DNA from: an uncultured Clostridia bacterium
GTDB lineage: Bacteria > Bacillota > Clostridia > Peptostreptococcales > Anaerovoracaceae
Assembly: GCA_945788655.1 (NCBI GenBank)
Contig: CALZMV010000085.1
Coordinates: forward strand, 1-5,846
Length of the DNA stretch: 5,846 nucleotides
Direction of reading: 5' to 3'
Shown here one piece after another: positions 1 to 5,779 of the stretch (position 1 is its first letter; every line of letters starts with the position of its first letter). The position numbers and the translations under genes are program-made. The notes below the pieces were generated by a model. That model worked only from the letters and a program-made list of their open reading frames with translations, had not been told where the DNA came from and searched no databases.

Positions 1-132
1 ATTTACTTGTGTTTCCAATCGGAACAAATCGGTTTTGCAAACCTACGCCAGACGTTATCTGGCACCCTGCCCTATGGAGCCCGGACTTTCCTCATACATG
101 TCAAGCATGCACGCGACTGCCTGCCTGACCCA
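1..132 (-). ncRNA. rnpB: RNase P RNA, class A type, 5' part only (3' end beyond window)
   Basis: This is the catalytic RNA of ribonuclease P, which removes 5' leaders from pre-tRNAs. On the minus strand the conserved CR-I block GAGGAAAGUCCGGGCUC is exact at 93-77, followed by CAUAGGGCAGGGUGCC, as in class A (E. coli-like) RNAs and unlike the Bacillus class B. Helices I can draw are P3 (112-106 with 100-94, 7 bp), P8 (63-58 with 52-47, 6 bp, UAACG loop) and P9 (43-39 with 35-31). The 5' end is placed near 132 by aligning CAGGCAGUCGC (123-113) with the E. coli 5' region; it could be a few bases off. A class A RNA is roughly 330-400 nt, so about two thirds is missing, including the 3' strands of P1, P2 and P4. 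Sequence after P9 (30-1) is atypical and lacks an obvious CR-II ACAGNRA. The 5' end is only about 7 bp after a small ORF, so the RNA is either processed from the operon transcript or has a promoter inside that ORF. Confidence 0.93.
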
Positions 133-139
133 TTTTTTA

Positions 140-241
140 TTAAAATAACGAAATCATAAATGGGATAGTATATGTAACTACTAAAACCACAATTAGAGAT
201 ATTACCACAATTTTAGCAATTAATCCATTCTTTTTTTTCAA
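140..241 (-). CDS. Small single-helix membrane peptide, 33 aa, TTG start (hypothetical)
   Basis: I do not recognise a family for this short ORF. It reads TTG, then three lysines, Asn-Gly, and a hydrophobic stretch from about residue 11 to the end (rich in Ile, Val, Leu; IVV occurs twice), ending ISLF-TAA. A basic N-terminus followed by about 20 hydrophobic residues predicts one transmembrane helix with the N-terminus inside. Support for translation is a strong Shine-Dalgarno, GGGGGAG at 254-248, six bases before the TTG. It begins directly after the stop of the Nif3-family gene, so coupling to that gene is likely. Its stop codon ends about 7 bp before the RNase P RNA. A 9-bp direct repeat on the plus strand (accacaatt at 186-194 and 204-212) is simply the two Ile-Val-Val codon runs. 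The non-ATG start, tiny size and lack of known homologue keep confidence moderate. Alternatively it could be a leader region for rnpB with a chance ORF. Confidence 0.6.
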   Translation of the reverse strand: MKKKNGLIAKIVVISLIVVLVVTYTIPFMISLF

Positions 242-247
242 AATAAT

Positions 248-254
248 CTCCCCC
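248..254 (-). promoter_or_regulatory. Ribosome binding site of the 33-aa ORF
   Basis: GGGGGAG lies immediately after the TAA of the upstream nif3-family gene, with a 6-nt spacer (ATTATT) to the TTG at 241. The match to anti-Shine-Dalgarno and the spacing are both good, and this is the main reason to believe the small ORF and its TTG start. Confidence 0.65.
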
Positions 255-1034
255 TTATAATATAAGTGAAAAAGGATTTATATTCACTCTTGATTTAATA
301 ATTTCAATGTCAGTATTTTTGCTAAGGTAGTCTGACATATTGTCTGCAAAAATCTTTTCACTGCCATAATGTCCTATATCAAGAACATTAATCCCCATTT
401 CTTTCGCAGTTTGAGCACTATGGTATTTTAAATCACCGGTAATAAACAAATCACAATCATCCTTTATGGCACATTGAATAAATTCTGCTCCTGACCCCGT
501 ACAAAGACCCACTTTTTTCAAATGCTGATTAATATTGCCGGTAAAGTTCATAAAAGTCTTATCAATTTTCAGCCACTCGCTTATTTGTTCGATATATTCG
601 CCAATAGTGCAATCACCGTCTATTAATCCGCTTCGGCAGAATCCACTTTCATCACCTTTCATAATACCAATATTGTCCAGATGAAGAAGCTTTGCTAAAA
701 AGTCGTTGTTACCGCCTTGGCATTTGTCAAAAGACGTATGTGTTGAATAGACAGATATTTCATTTTGAATGAGTTTAATGATATAGTTTCCCGTAATATC
801 GTTATAGTCAATTTTATTAATAGGACTAAATATCATGGGATGATGAGTTACAACCACATCTGCTCCTAAAGCAACAGCCTCGTCTGCTACAGAATCGGTT
901 ATTTCCATAGCTACCAGAACCTTAGATACATCCTTATCTGATATTTTTATCTGAAATCCTGTGTTATCCCAGGGTTCTTGCAAACTTAATGGAGCCCATG
1001 CTTCTATTATGTTTATTAAATTATCTATTTTCAC
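255..1034 (-). CDS. Nif3/YqfO-family dinuclear metal-centre protein
   Basis: This is a 259-aa protein of the Nif3-like family (E. coli YbgI, B. subtilis YqfO), which forms toroidal hexamers with a two-metal site per subunit. GTP cyclohydrolase I type 2 is a common but doubtful database name, and the true reaction is unsettled. Visible motifs are PWDNTGFQ (21-28), THHPMIF (63-69), STHTSFDKCQGGNNDF (97-112), LCTGSGAEFI (177-186), LFITGDLKYH (196-205) and DIGHYGSEKIF (219-229). The likely metal ligands, by analogy with YbgI, are H64, H65, D103, H222 and E226, all present. The length matches the short form without the central PII-like insert found in longer Bacillus and Listeria members. The start is GTG: the reading frame has a TAA two codons upstream, so it cannot extend. 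A possible AAAGGATG Shine-Dalgarno sits at 1052-1045, rather far away. The gene overlaps the end of trmK by 14 bp, which indicates translational coupling; the trmK-nif3 pairing is common in Firmicutes. Confidence 0.93.
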   Translation of the reverse strand: MKIDNLINIIEAWAPLSLQEPWDNTGFQIKISDKDVSKVLVAMEITDSVADEAVALGADVVVTHHPMIFSPINKIDYNDITGNYIIKLIQNEISVYSTHTSFDKCQGGNNDFLAKLLHLDNIGIMKGDESGFCRSGLIDGDCTIGEYIEQISEWLKIDKTFMNFTGNINQHLKKVGLCTGSGAEFIQCAIKDDCDLFITGDLKYHSAQTAKEMGINVLDIGHYGSEKIFADNMSDYLSKNTDIEIIKSRVNINPFSLIL

Positions 1035-1734
1035 AGCTTTTTATCATCCTTTCGAGATAATATATTCTATATTCCTGTCTTCTGATATCATCAAAGGTAG
1101 TCTTTTTGCCGCTGTTCATAGCGTCAAGAATCTTCTTCTCTGATTGAAGATTTCTACTGAGGTATTCAATAGTAAGAGGTCCCTTAAAATCAATGAGATT
1201 ATGAGGAAACTGATATTCTATTGAATCAGGTCCATTATTCATAGGAATTGCAATTTCTTTCGGTATTGCAGTAATTATTTCGCATATGAATTTTCCTTCT
1301 CTGACGAGCTGTTCGTTAATGATACAAAAACCATTATTTCTTAACCAGTGCCTTAAAAAACCAGGGTTATTTCTTGGTTGAAGAACAATTTTTCTAAAAC
1401 TTTTAGTCTTGCATAGGTCATATCCAAGAATTTCTGTCATTAATATTCCACCCATTCCGGCAATAGTAACAACATCAACTTCACCTTCTTTTAATACCTG
1501 AATACCATTTCCAAGTCTTAAATCAAAAGTATTATCAGGATAAAGTTCATTACAGTTTTGCTGTGCTTTTTTTAGAGAGCCCTGGCTTACATCTGCCATA
1601 ATAACCTTCGGTGATATGCCCTGCTCCCATAAATATATCGGCAAGAAACCGTGGTCAGTTCCTATGTCTGCCACGGTTTCTCCATTATTAACTTCCTTTG
1701 CAATTAATTGTAATCTGTCGGATAATTTTATCAT
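1021..1734 (-). CDS. trmK: tRNA (adenine(22)-N1)-methyltransferase TrmK
   Basis: This 237-aa SAM-dependent methyltransferase (B. subtilis YqfN/TrmK family) makes m1A22 in the D-loop of bacterial tRNAs, in the cytoplasm. The Rossmann-fold SAM-binding motif I is visible as VADIGTDHGFLPIYL (21-35), with the acidic strand 2 end at VIMADVS (44-50), the family signature TIAGMGGILM (90-99), and LQPRNNPGFLRHWL (118-131). The C-terminal part (about 185-237) is charged and probably helical, matching the coiled-coil domain of TrmK. The length equals that of the family. The ATG follows the rpoD stop after one base; only a weak GGA lies about 7 nt upstream, so translation probably depends on ribosomes finishing rpoD. 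The last 14 bp overlap the next gene. The family was long annotated as a generic methyltransferase or DUF633. The gene position beside sigA, dnaG and yqfO matches Bacillus and supports the call. Confidence 0.93.
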   Translation of the reverse strand: MIKLSDRLQLIAKEVNNGETVADIGTDHGFLPIYLWEQGISPKVIMADVSQGSLKKAQQNCNELYPDNTFDLRLGNGIQVLKEGEVDVVTIAGMGGILMTEILGYDLCKTKSFRKIVLQPRNNPGFLRHWLRNNGFCIINEQLVREGKFICEIITAIPKEIAIPMNNGPDSIEYQFPHNLIDFKGPLTIEYLSRNLQSEKKILDAMNSGKKTTFDDIRRQEYRIYYLERMIKSCENR

Positions 1735-1735
1735 T

Positions 1736-2908
1736 TTATTCCAAATAATCCTTTAATTTCTTACTTCTTGAAGGATGACGAAGTTTTCTAAGTGATTTTG
1801 CTTCAATCTGTCTGATTCTCTCTCTTGTGACATCGAATTCCTTGCCAACTTCCTCAAGGGTTCTGGCTCTGCCGTCTTCAAGGCCGAATCTTAGCTTTAG
1901 AACCTTCTGCTCTCTTTCAGTTAAAGTATCGAGGACCTCTACAAGCTGTTCCTTAAGCATTGAAAAAGCAGCGGCTTCTGCAGGTGCAGGAACATCTTCA
2001 TCTGGAATAAAATCACCAAGATGGCTGTCTTCCTCCTCGCCTATCGGTGTTTCAAGAGAAACAGGTTCCTGTGCAATCTTCTGAATTTCTCTTACCTTTT
2101 CAACTGAAATACCCATTTCAACGGCTATCTCTTCAGGGCTAGGCTCCCTTCCGTAAGTCTGGAGCAGCTGTCTTGAAACTCTTATTAGTTTATTGATAGT
2201 TTCAACCATATGAACAGGAATTCTTATTGTTCTGGCCTGATCTGCAATTGAACGTGTGATGGCCTGTCTGATCCACCATGTAGCGTATGTTGAGAATTTG
2301 TATCCTTTTGTGTAATCAAACTTATCAACAGCTTTAATTAGGCCAAGGTTTCCCTCCTGAATAAGATCCAAAAATAACATTCCACGGCCAACATATCTTT
2401 TAGCAATACTTACTACAAGTCTTAAATTCGCTTCACACAGACGTTTCTTTGCAGCCTCATCACCTGATTCCATTCTTTTTGCAAGTTCTATTTCTTCTTC
2501 CGCACTTAGGAGTGGAACTTTACCGATTTCTTTTAAATACATTCTAACCGGATCGTCAACGGCAATTGTTTTGGGAATTGCATCATCCATATCCATTTCA
2601 CTTGCTTCTTCTACAATAAGTTCTGCATCGTCCACAACCTCTGGGTTTTCGGCAAGGATAACATCGAAATCATCCGGTTCATGTTCTGAAACAATTTCAA
2701 TCCCCTTAGACATAAGCATCTCATAAATCTCATCCATTTGATTTTTGTCTAAATCAGTTGAATCAAGAACATCTGCAATCATTGCGTAAGTCAATTGTTT
2801 TTTGCTCTTACCTTTTTCGAAAAGAATTGCAAAAGCTTCCTGTTTTTTGTCTACAAAAGCTTGCTCCTTGTCTGTAGTAAGGTTGCCGGTCTTTTTTTCT
2901 TCACTCAT
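1736..2908 (-). CDS. rpoD: RNA polymerase primary sigma factor (sigma-70/SigA)
   Basis: This is the housekeeping group 1 sigma factor, which directs core RNA polymerase to -10/-35 promoters. At 390 aa it is Firmicutes-sized and lacks the long non-conserved region of proteobacterial RpoD. Reading along the protein: a region 1.1-like domain (about 18-75); an acidic linker rich in Asp and Glu (79-110); region 1.2 with DDPVRMYLKEIG (118-129); regions 2.1-2.4 (about 155-235), with DLIQEGNLGL (181-190) and the melting and -10 reading helix YATWWIRQAITRSIADQ (208-224); region 3 (237-285); the 3.2 finger near 286-305; and region 4.2, with helix-turn-helix LEEVGKEFDVTRERIRQIEA (351-370), ending DYLE. 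All key positions look intact. The ATG shares its A with the TAA of dnaG (TAATG), and GGGGGA about 9 nt upstream serves as Shine-Dalgarno. The 1-bp overlap implies coupled translation with primase. An internal promoter at the end of dnaG is possible but weak. Confidence 0.98.
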   Translation of the reverse strand: MSEEKKTGNLTTDKEQAFVDKKQEAFAILFEKGKSKKQLTYAMIADVLDSTDLDKNQMDEIYEMLMSKGIEIVSEHEPDDFDVILAENPEVVDDAELIVEEASEMDMDDAIPKTIAVDDPVRMYLKEIGKVPLLSAEEEIELAKRMESGDEAAKKRLCEANLRLVVSIAKRYVGRGMLFLDLIQEGNLGLIKAVDKFDYTKGYKFSTYATWWIRQAITRSIADQARTIRIPVHMVETINKLIRVSRQLLQTYGREPSPEEIAVEMGISVEKVREIQKIAQEPVSLETPIGEEEDSHLGDFIPDEDVPAPAEAAAFSMLKEQLVEVLDTLTEREQKVLKLRFGLEDGRARTLEEVGKEFDVTRERIRQIEAKSLRKLRHPSRSKKLKDYLE

Positions 2909-4665
2909 TAATTATTTCCCCCATGTAATTTCATTTCCGTTTGTATTTCCATTAATTTAACTGTTAATTCTTCTAAAAACTCTCTGTTCTCTTTTTCATC
3001 TGCCAGCGAAAGCATATCGATAAGCCGTTTTTCTTCAGTTTCCAGCTGATTATACTTCCACTTGTGTATGCACTGATAAAGAACATCCTGTTCATTGCCT
3101 GAAACAATAATTTTATTTATGCTTTCTTCTAAACATTGACTTTCTATAGGTTCAAGCTTGTCAATAATCTGACTTAAATGAAAGTCACCCTCAAGTCCAT
3201 AAAGCTCAAAACAGATATTAACAATTTTTTGAGCCAGACTACTTTCGAAAATATCCATCCACGGCAAAATATCTTCAGACAAAGATGGATTAATAAACAT
3301 ACACTTTAAACAAGTCGATTCCAATGGAGATAAAAGAATATTTTCTGCATTATCAGTATTGGTATCACGAATATTTTTATTTTTTTCTTCAAAACTAGTA
3401 TTGCCTAGGATTTCCATTTTTATTGCACCCTCTGAAATACCAGTATCCCTAGCGATTTTTTTAATATAGATATCTTTTTCAACAGGACTCAAATCATGCA
3501 AAATGGAGTTAATGCGCTTCATGTAGTCAAGCTTGCCTTCCTCTGAAGAAAGGTTTAATCCTCTTTTAGCCGCCTCCAATTTATAATCGTTGTAAGGCAA
3601 CGAGTTTGAAATAAGTTTCAAAAATTCCTCTCTGCCATTTTTTTTAATAAACTCATCAGGATCCTTGCCGTCAGTGACATGCAATACTTTGACCTTGCAG
3701 TTTTCTTTTTTTAGCACATCTATACCACGAAGTGCCGCCTTTTGACCTGCAGCATCAGCATCATAAGACAAAACCACATTTTTTGTATATCGGTTGACGA
3801 GCTTTGCCTGATTCTCTGTCAAAGCAGTTCCCAGAGATGCGGAAACGTTCCTAACACCATTCTGATATAGTGAAATAACGTCCATATATCCCTCGACAAT
3901 AATTGCAAAGCCTTCTTTACCAATATCCTGCCTTGTAATATTAAGAGCATATAAGTTGTTCTTTTTTTGAAAAATCTTGTTTTCAGGTGAATTCAGATAC
4001 TTGGGCATTACTTCTGAAGTAAGTGCTCTGCCCCCGAAACCTATTACTTTTCCGGCAGTATTTATTATCGGAAAAATAACACGGTTTCTGAATTTATCAT
4101 AATATTTTCCATTCTTTTCAGAAAGCAATCCAAGCTCAACTAGAATTTTTTCATCTGTTCCTTTTGTCTTGAAATGATTATAAAGGGCATCCCAGCTGTC
4201 AGGAGCATAGCCAAGACCAAACTTTTTAATTGTACGGTCTTCAATTCCTCTTTTCTGAAAATAACTGTAGCCCGGGTTCTTGACTTCAGTAAGGTTTTTG
4301 TAAAAGAATCTTGCTGCTTCCCTGTTTATTTCATAGTATTTTTCTCTATCATCGGAATAAGTATTCCTTTTTATGGAGATACCATACTCATTTGCCAGTT
4401 TTTCTACAGCCTCATTAAAATCAAGATTATAATAACGTTTTACAAAAGAAACGACATCTCCTGAAGCACCACATCCACCGAAGCATGTAAAAATCTGCTT
4501 CTGAGGAGAAACAATAAAAGAAGGCGTCTTCTCGTTGTGAAAAGGACATAACCCCTTATAATTGGATCCTGCCCGCTTAAGCTGCACAGAACGACCGATG
4601 ACGTCTACAATATCAATCTGACTCTTTAATTCTTCTACTGCGTCTTTGCTAAAAGAAAAACTCAT
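2908..4665 (-). CDS. dnaG: DNA primase
   Basis: DnaG makes RNA primers at the replication fork together with the replicative helicase. From the ATG at 4665 it has 585 aa, a normal length. The N-terminal CHC2 zinc domain (about 10-100) has C40, H43, C61 and C65 as ligands, in LCPFHNEKTPSF and FTCFGGCGASGD; the second pair is spaced CX3C instead of the usual CX2C. The RNA polymerase core follows (about 115-345): basic DKFRNRVIFPI (190-200), GFGGRAL (209-215), and the TOPRIM motifs EGYMDV (258-263, catalytic E258) and SYDADAAGQKA (300-310, D302 and D304), then KDPDEF (334-339). The C-terminal helicase-binding domain (about 445-585) is divergent, as is normal. The frame can extend four codons to a TTG at 4677, giving 589 aa, but the GGAG at 4675-4672 is six bases before the ATG and would be lost inside the ORF with the TTG start. 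I therefore choose ATG. The stop overlaps rpoD by one base. Confidence 0.97.
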   Translation of the reverse strand: MSFSFSKDAVEELKSQIDIVDVIGRSVQLKRAGSNYKGLCPFHNEKTPSFIVSPQKQIFTCFGGCGASGDVVSFVKRYYNLDFNEAVEKLANEYGISIKRNTYSDDREKYYEINREAARFFYKNLTEVKNPGYSYFQKRGIEDRTIKKFGLGYAPDSWDALYNHFKTKGTDEKILVELGLLSEKNGKYYDKFRNRVIFPIINTAGKVIGFGGRALTSEVMPKYLNSPENKIFQKKNNLYALNITRQDIGKEGFAIIVEGYMDVISLYQNGVRNVSASLGTALTENQAKLVNRYTKNVVLSYDADAAGQKAALRGIDVLKKENCKVKVLHVTDGKDPDEFIKKNGREEFLKLISNSLPYNDYKLEAAKRGLNLSSEEGKLDYMKRINSILHDLSPVEKDIYIKKIARDTGISEGAIKMEILGNTSFEEKNKNIRDTNTDNAENILLSPLESTCLKCMFINPSLSEDILPWMDIFESSLAQKIVNICFELYGLEGDFHLSQIIDKLEPIESQCLEESINKIIVSGNEQDVLYQCIHKWKYNQLETEEKRLIDMLSLADEKENREFLEELTVKLMEIQTEMKLHGGNN

Positions 4666-4671
4666 TTCTCG

Positions 4672-4675
4672 CTCC
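4672..4675 (-). promoter_or_regulatory. dnaG ribosome binding site deciding the start
   Basis: GGAG with a 6-nt spacer to the ATG at 4665. It abuts the A/T hairpin at 4676-4697, whose U-run ends right before it. A TTG at 4677-4675 overlaps this site and has no Shine-Dalgarno of its own, since what lies upstream is the hairpin. Confidence 0.75.
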
Positions 4676-4697
4676 AAAAAATATCTTCATATTTTTT
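4676..4697 (-). repeat. Perfect 9-bp A/U hairpin directly before the dnaG RBS
   Basis: On the plus strand aaaaaatat (4676-4684) and atatttttt (4689-4697) are exact inverted copies around the loop cttc. In the minus-strand RNA this is AAAAAAUAU-GAAG-AUAUUUUUU followed at once by GGAG. The stem has no G-C pairs, so it is weak. It is not a classical terminator, although the arm ends in six U. It might modulate access to the dnaG RBS, or only reflect AT-rich spacer sequence. Confidence 0.45.
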
Positions 4698-4707
4698 TAT
4701 ACGCAAT

Positions 4708-4720
4708 AAATGAGTCATTT
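4708..4720. repeat. 13-bp palindrome, possible operator, in the dgt-dnaG gap
   Basis: AAATGA-G-TCATTT on the plus strand is a perfect 6+1+6 inverted repeat in the only sizeable intergenic gap of the cluster. The symmetry and size suit a dimeric regulator site, but I know of no specific regulator and the arms are partly low-complexity A/T. Function is inference. Confidence 0.35.
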
Positions 4721-4752
4721 CCTTTTTTAATAATTATTTTATGTAAACTTTT

Positions 4753-5763
4753 TTATTTCCATCCCTTAGGAACAAATAAATCTGTATAGTTGCTTAATGC
4801 ATATCGATCTGTCATGCCGGCAACAAAATCCTTAACAGCTTCATTAATACCATCTCTTACTGCTATTTCCTGCATGTCGGATGGGAGTTTCTCAGGGTGT
4901 TCTAAATAATATTCATATAATGATTTTATAACTACTCCTACTTTAGCCAGATCTTCTTCTTTCTTTACCCTTCCGCTTTTATAAACATGAGCAAACATGA
5001 ATTTTCTCAGTTTTAACAATTCATGCTTAAAGTCTTCACTCTGGAATATTTCATTCTTTCCATCGCTGTTATTAACAACATCAAGCACCATATTATTAAT
5101 TCTTTCCCTGTGACTGTGACCAAAAAGTTCAAGACTGGATTTTGGAATATCATCAATAGAAATAACACCACTTCTTAGGGCATCATCAATATCATGGTTA
5201 ATATAGGCAATTCTATCGCTAAGCTTGACAATCTGACCTTCCAAAGTAAAAGGTTTGACAGGTCCTGTATGATTGACTATTCCGTCTCTTACTTCCAAAG
5301 TAAGATTCATGCCTCTTCTTGAGGCTGTAGATTCAAGCACATCGGCCACACGCAAGCTTTGTATATTATGTTCGAATCCACCGGGATGAATACTGTTTAG
5401 CACATCTTCTCCGTTATGACCAAAAGGAGTATGCCCAAGATCATGACCTAATGCTATTGCTTCAGTAAGATCTTCGTTCAGATTCAGTGCTCTGGCTATA
5501 GTTCTTGCAATCTGAGATACTTCTATAGTATGTGTAAGTCTGGTTCTAAAATGATCTCCTTCAGGGGCAAGAAACACCTGAGTTTTATGCATAAGCCTTC
5601 TAAAGGCTTTAGAGTGAATTATTCTGTCACGGTCTCTCTGGAACTCAGTTCTTGTATCGCAAGATTCCTCCTCAAAAAGTCTTCCTCTCGATTGACAGCT
5701 TTTTGCTGCAAGAGGAGAAAGAATCTCTATTTCCCTCTTTTCTAAAAGTTCTCTTGTCATCAT
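4753..5763 (-). CDS. dgt: Deoxyguanosinetriphosphate triphosphohydrolase-like HD protein
   Basis: This 336-aa HD-superfamily enzyme is of the short Dgt-like type; the family hydrolyses dNTPs to deoxynucleosides plus triphosphate. Substrate preference cannot be read from sequence, and dGTP is only the historical name. Motifs in order: RDRDRIIHSKAFRRL (43-57), nucleotide-proximal KTQVF (60-64), RTRLTHTIEVSQIAR (73-87), ALGHDLGHTPFGHNGE (104-119) and KLSDRIAYINHDIDD (180-194). The metal ligands of the HD site are H78, H107, D108 and D183, all present, so it should be active. The length matches clostridial relatives and is shorter than E. coli Dgt (about 505 aa). The start is one of two adjacent ATGs (5763 or 5760), with AAGGATGGTGA just upstream beginning at the dut stop. 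It sits 16 bp after dut and 87 bp before dnaG, so both flanking functions concern dNTP supply and DNA synthesis, which suits a role in dNTP-pool control. Confidence 0.93.
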   Translation of the reverse strand: MMTRELLEKREIEILSPLAAKSCQSRGRLFEEESCDTRTEFQRDRDRIIHSKAFRRLMHKTQVFLAPEGDHFRTRLTHTIEVSQIARTIARALNLNEDLTEAIALGHDLGHTPFGHNGEDVLNSIHPGGFEHNIQSLRVADVLESTASRRGMNLTLEVRDGIVNHTGPVKPFTLEGQIVKLSDRIAYINHDIDDALRSGVISIDDIPKSSLELFGHSHRERINNMVLDVVNNSDGKNEIFQSEDFKHELLKLRKFMFAHVYKSGRVKKEEDLAKVGVVIKSLYEYYLEHPEKLPSDMQEIAVRDGINEAVKDFVAGMTDRYALSNYTDLFVPKGWK

Positions 5764-5779
5764 CTTGAAATCACCATCC

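Larger units (their letters stand above)
4666..4752 (-). other. AT-rich dgt-dnaG intergenic spacer (87 bp)
   Basis: This is the largest gap between genes in the window. It holds the palindrome at 4708-4720, the A/T hairpin at 4676-4697 and the dnaG RBS. On the minus strand a TTTACA (4747-4742) resembles a -35 but has no -10 at proper distance, and a TATAAA (4701-4696) resembles a -10 but lacks a -35 at 16-18 bp. A promoter for dnaG-rpoD is therefore possible but not shown. No GC-rich terminator follows dgt. Confidence 0.5.

Noticed and set aside
186..212. Direct repeat accacaatt, 18 bp apart
   Set aside because: Explained by two Ile-Val-Val codon runs in the hydrophobic segment of the 33-aa ORF; only two copies, so not a CRISPR or iteron array.
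961..1143. 60-codon plus-strand open frame
   Set aside because: It lies antisense across the trmK-nif3 junction, both well-supported genes; no recognisable protein and no good RBS.
1827..2084. 85-codon plus-strand open frame, Ser-rich
   Set aside because: It is the mirror of conserved sigma region 3.2-4.2 coding sequence; composition is that of an antisense shadow.
4174..4464. 96-codon plus-strand open frame
   Set aside because: Antisense to the N-terminal part of dnaG; no family features and no Shine-Dalgarno evidence.
4675..4677. TTG as dnaG start (589 aa)
   Set aside because: It would sit in the hairpin and destroy the GGAG site used for the ATG four codons later; no Shine-Dalgarno upstream of it.
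4729..4738. AATAATTATT palindrome after dgt
   Set aside because: Low-complexity A/T sequence of 10 bp; expected by chance in such a spacer, and not a terminator because it has no G-C stem.
5530..5745. 71-codon plus-strand open frame
   Set aside because: Antisense to the conserved HD-protein N-terminus; a shadow frame.
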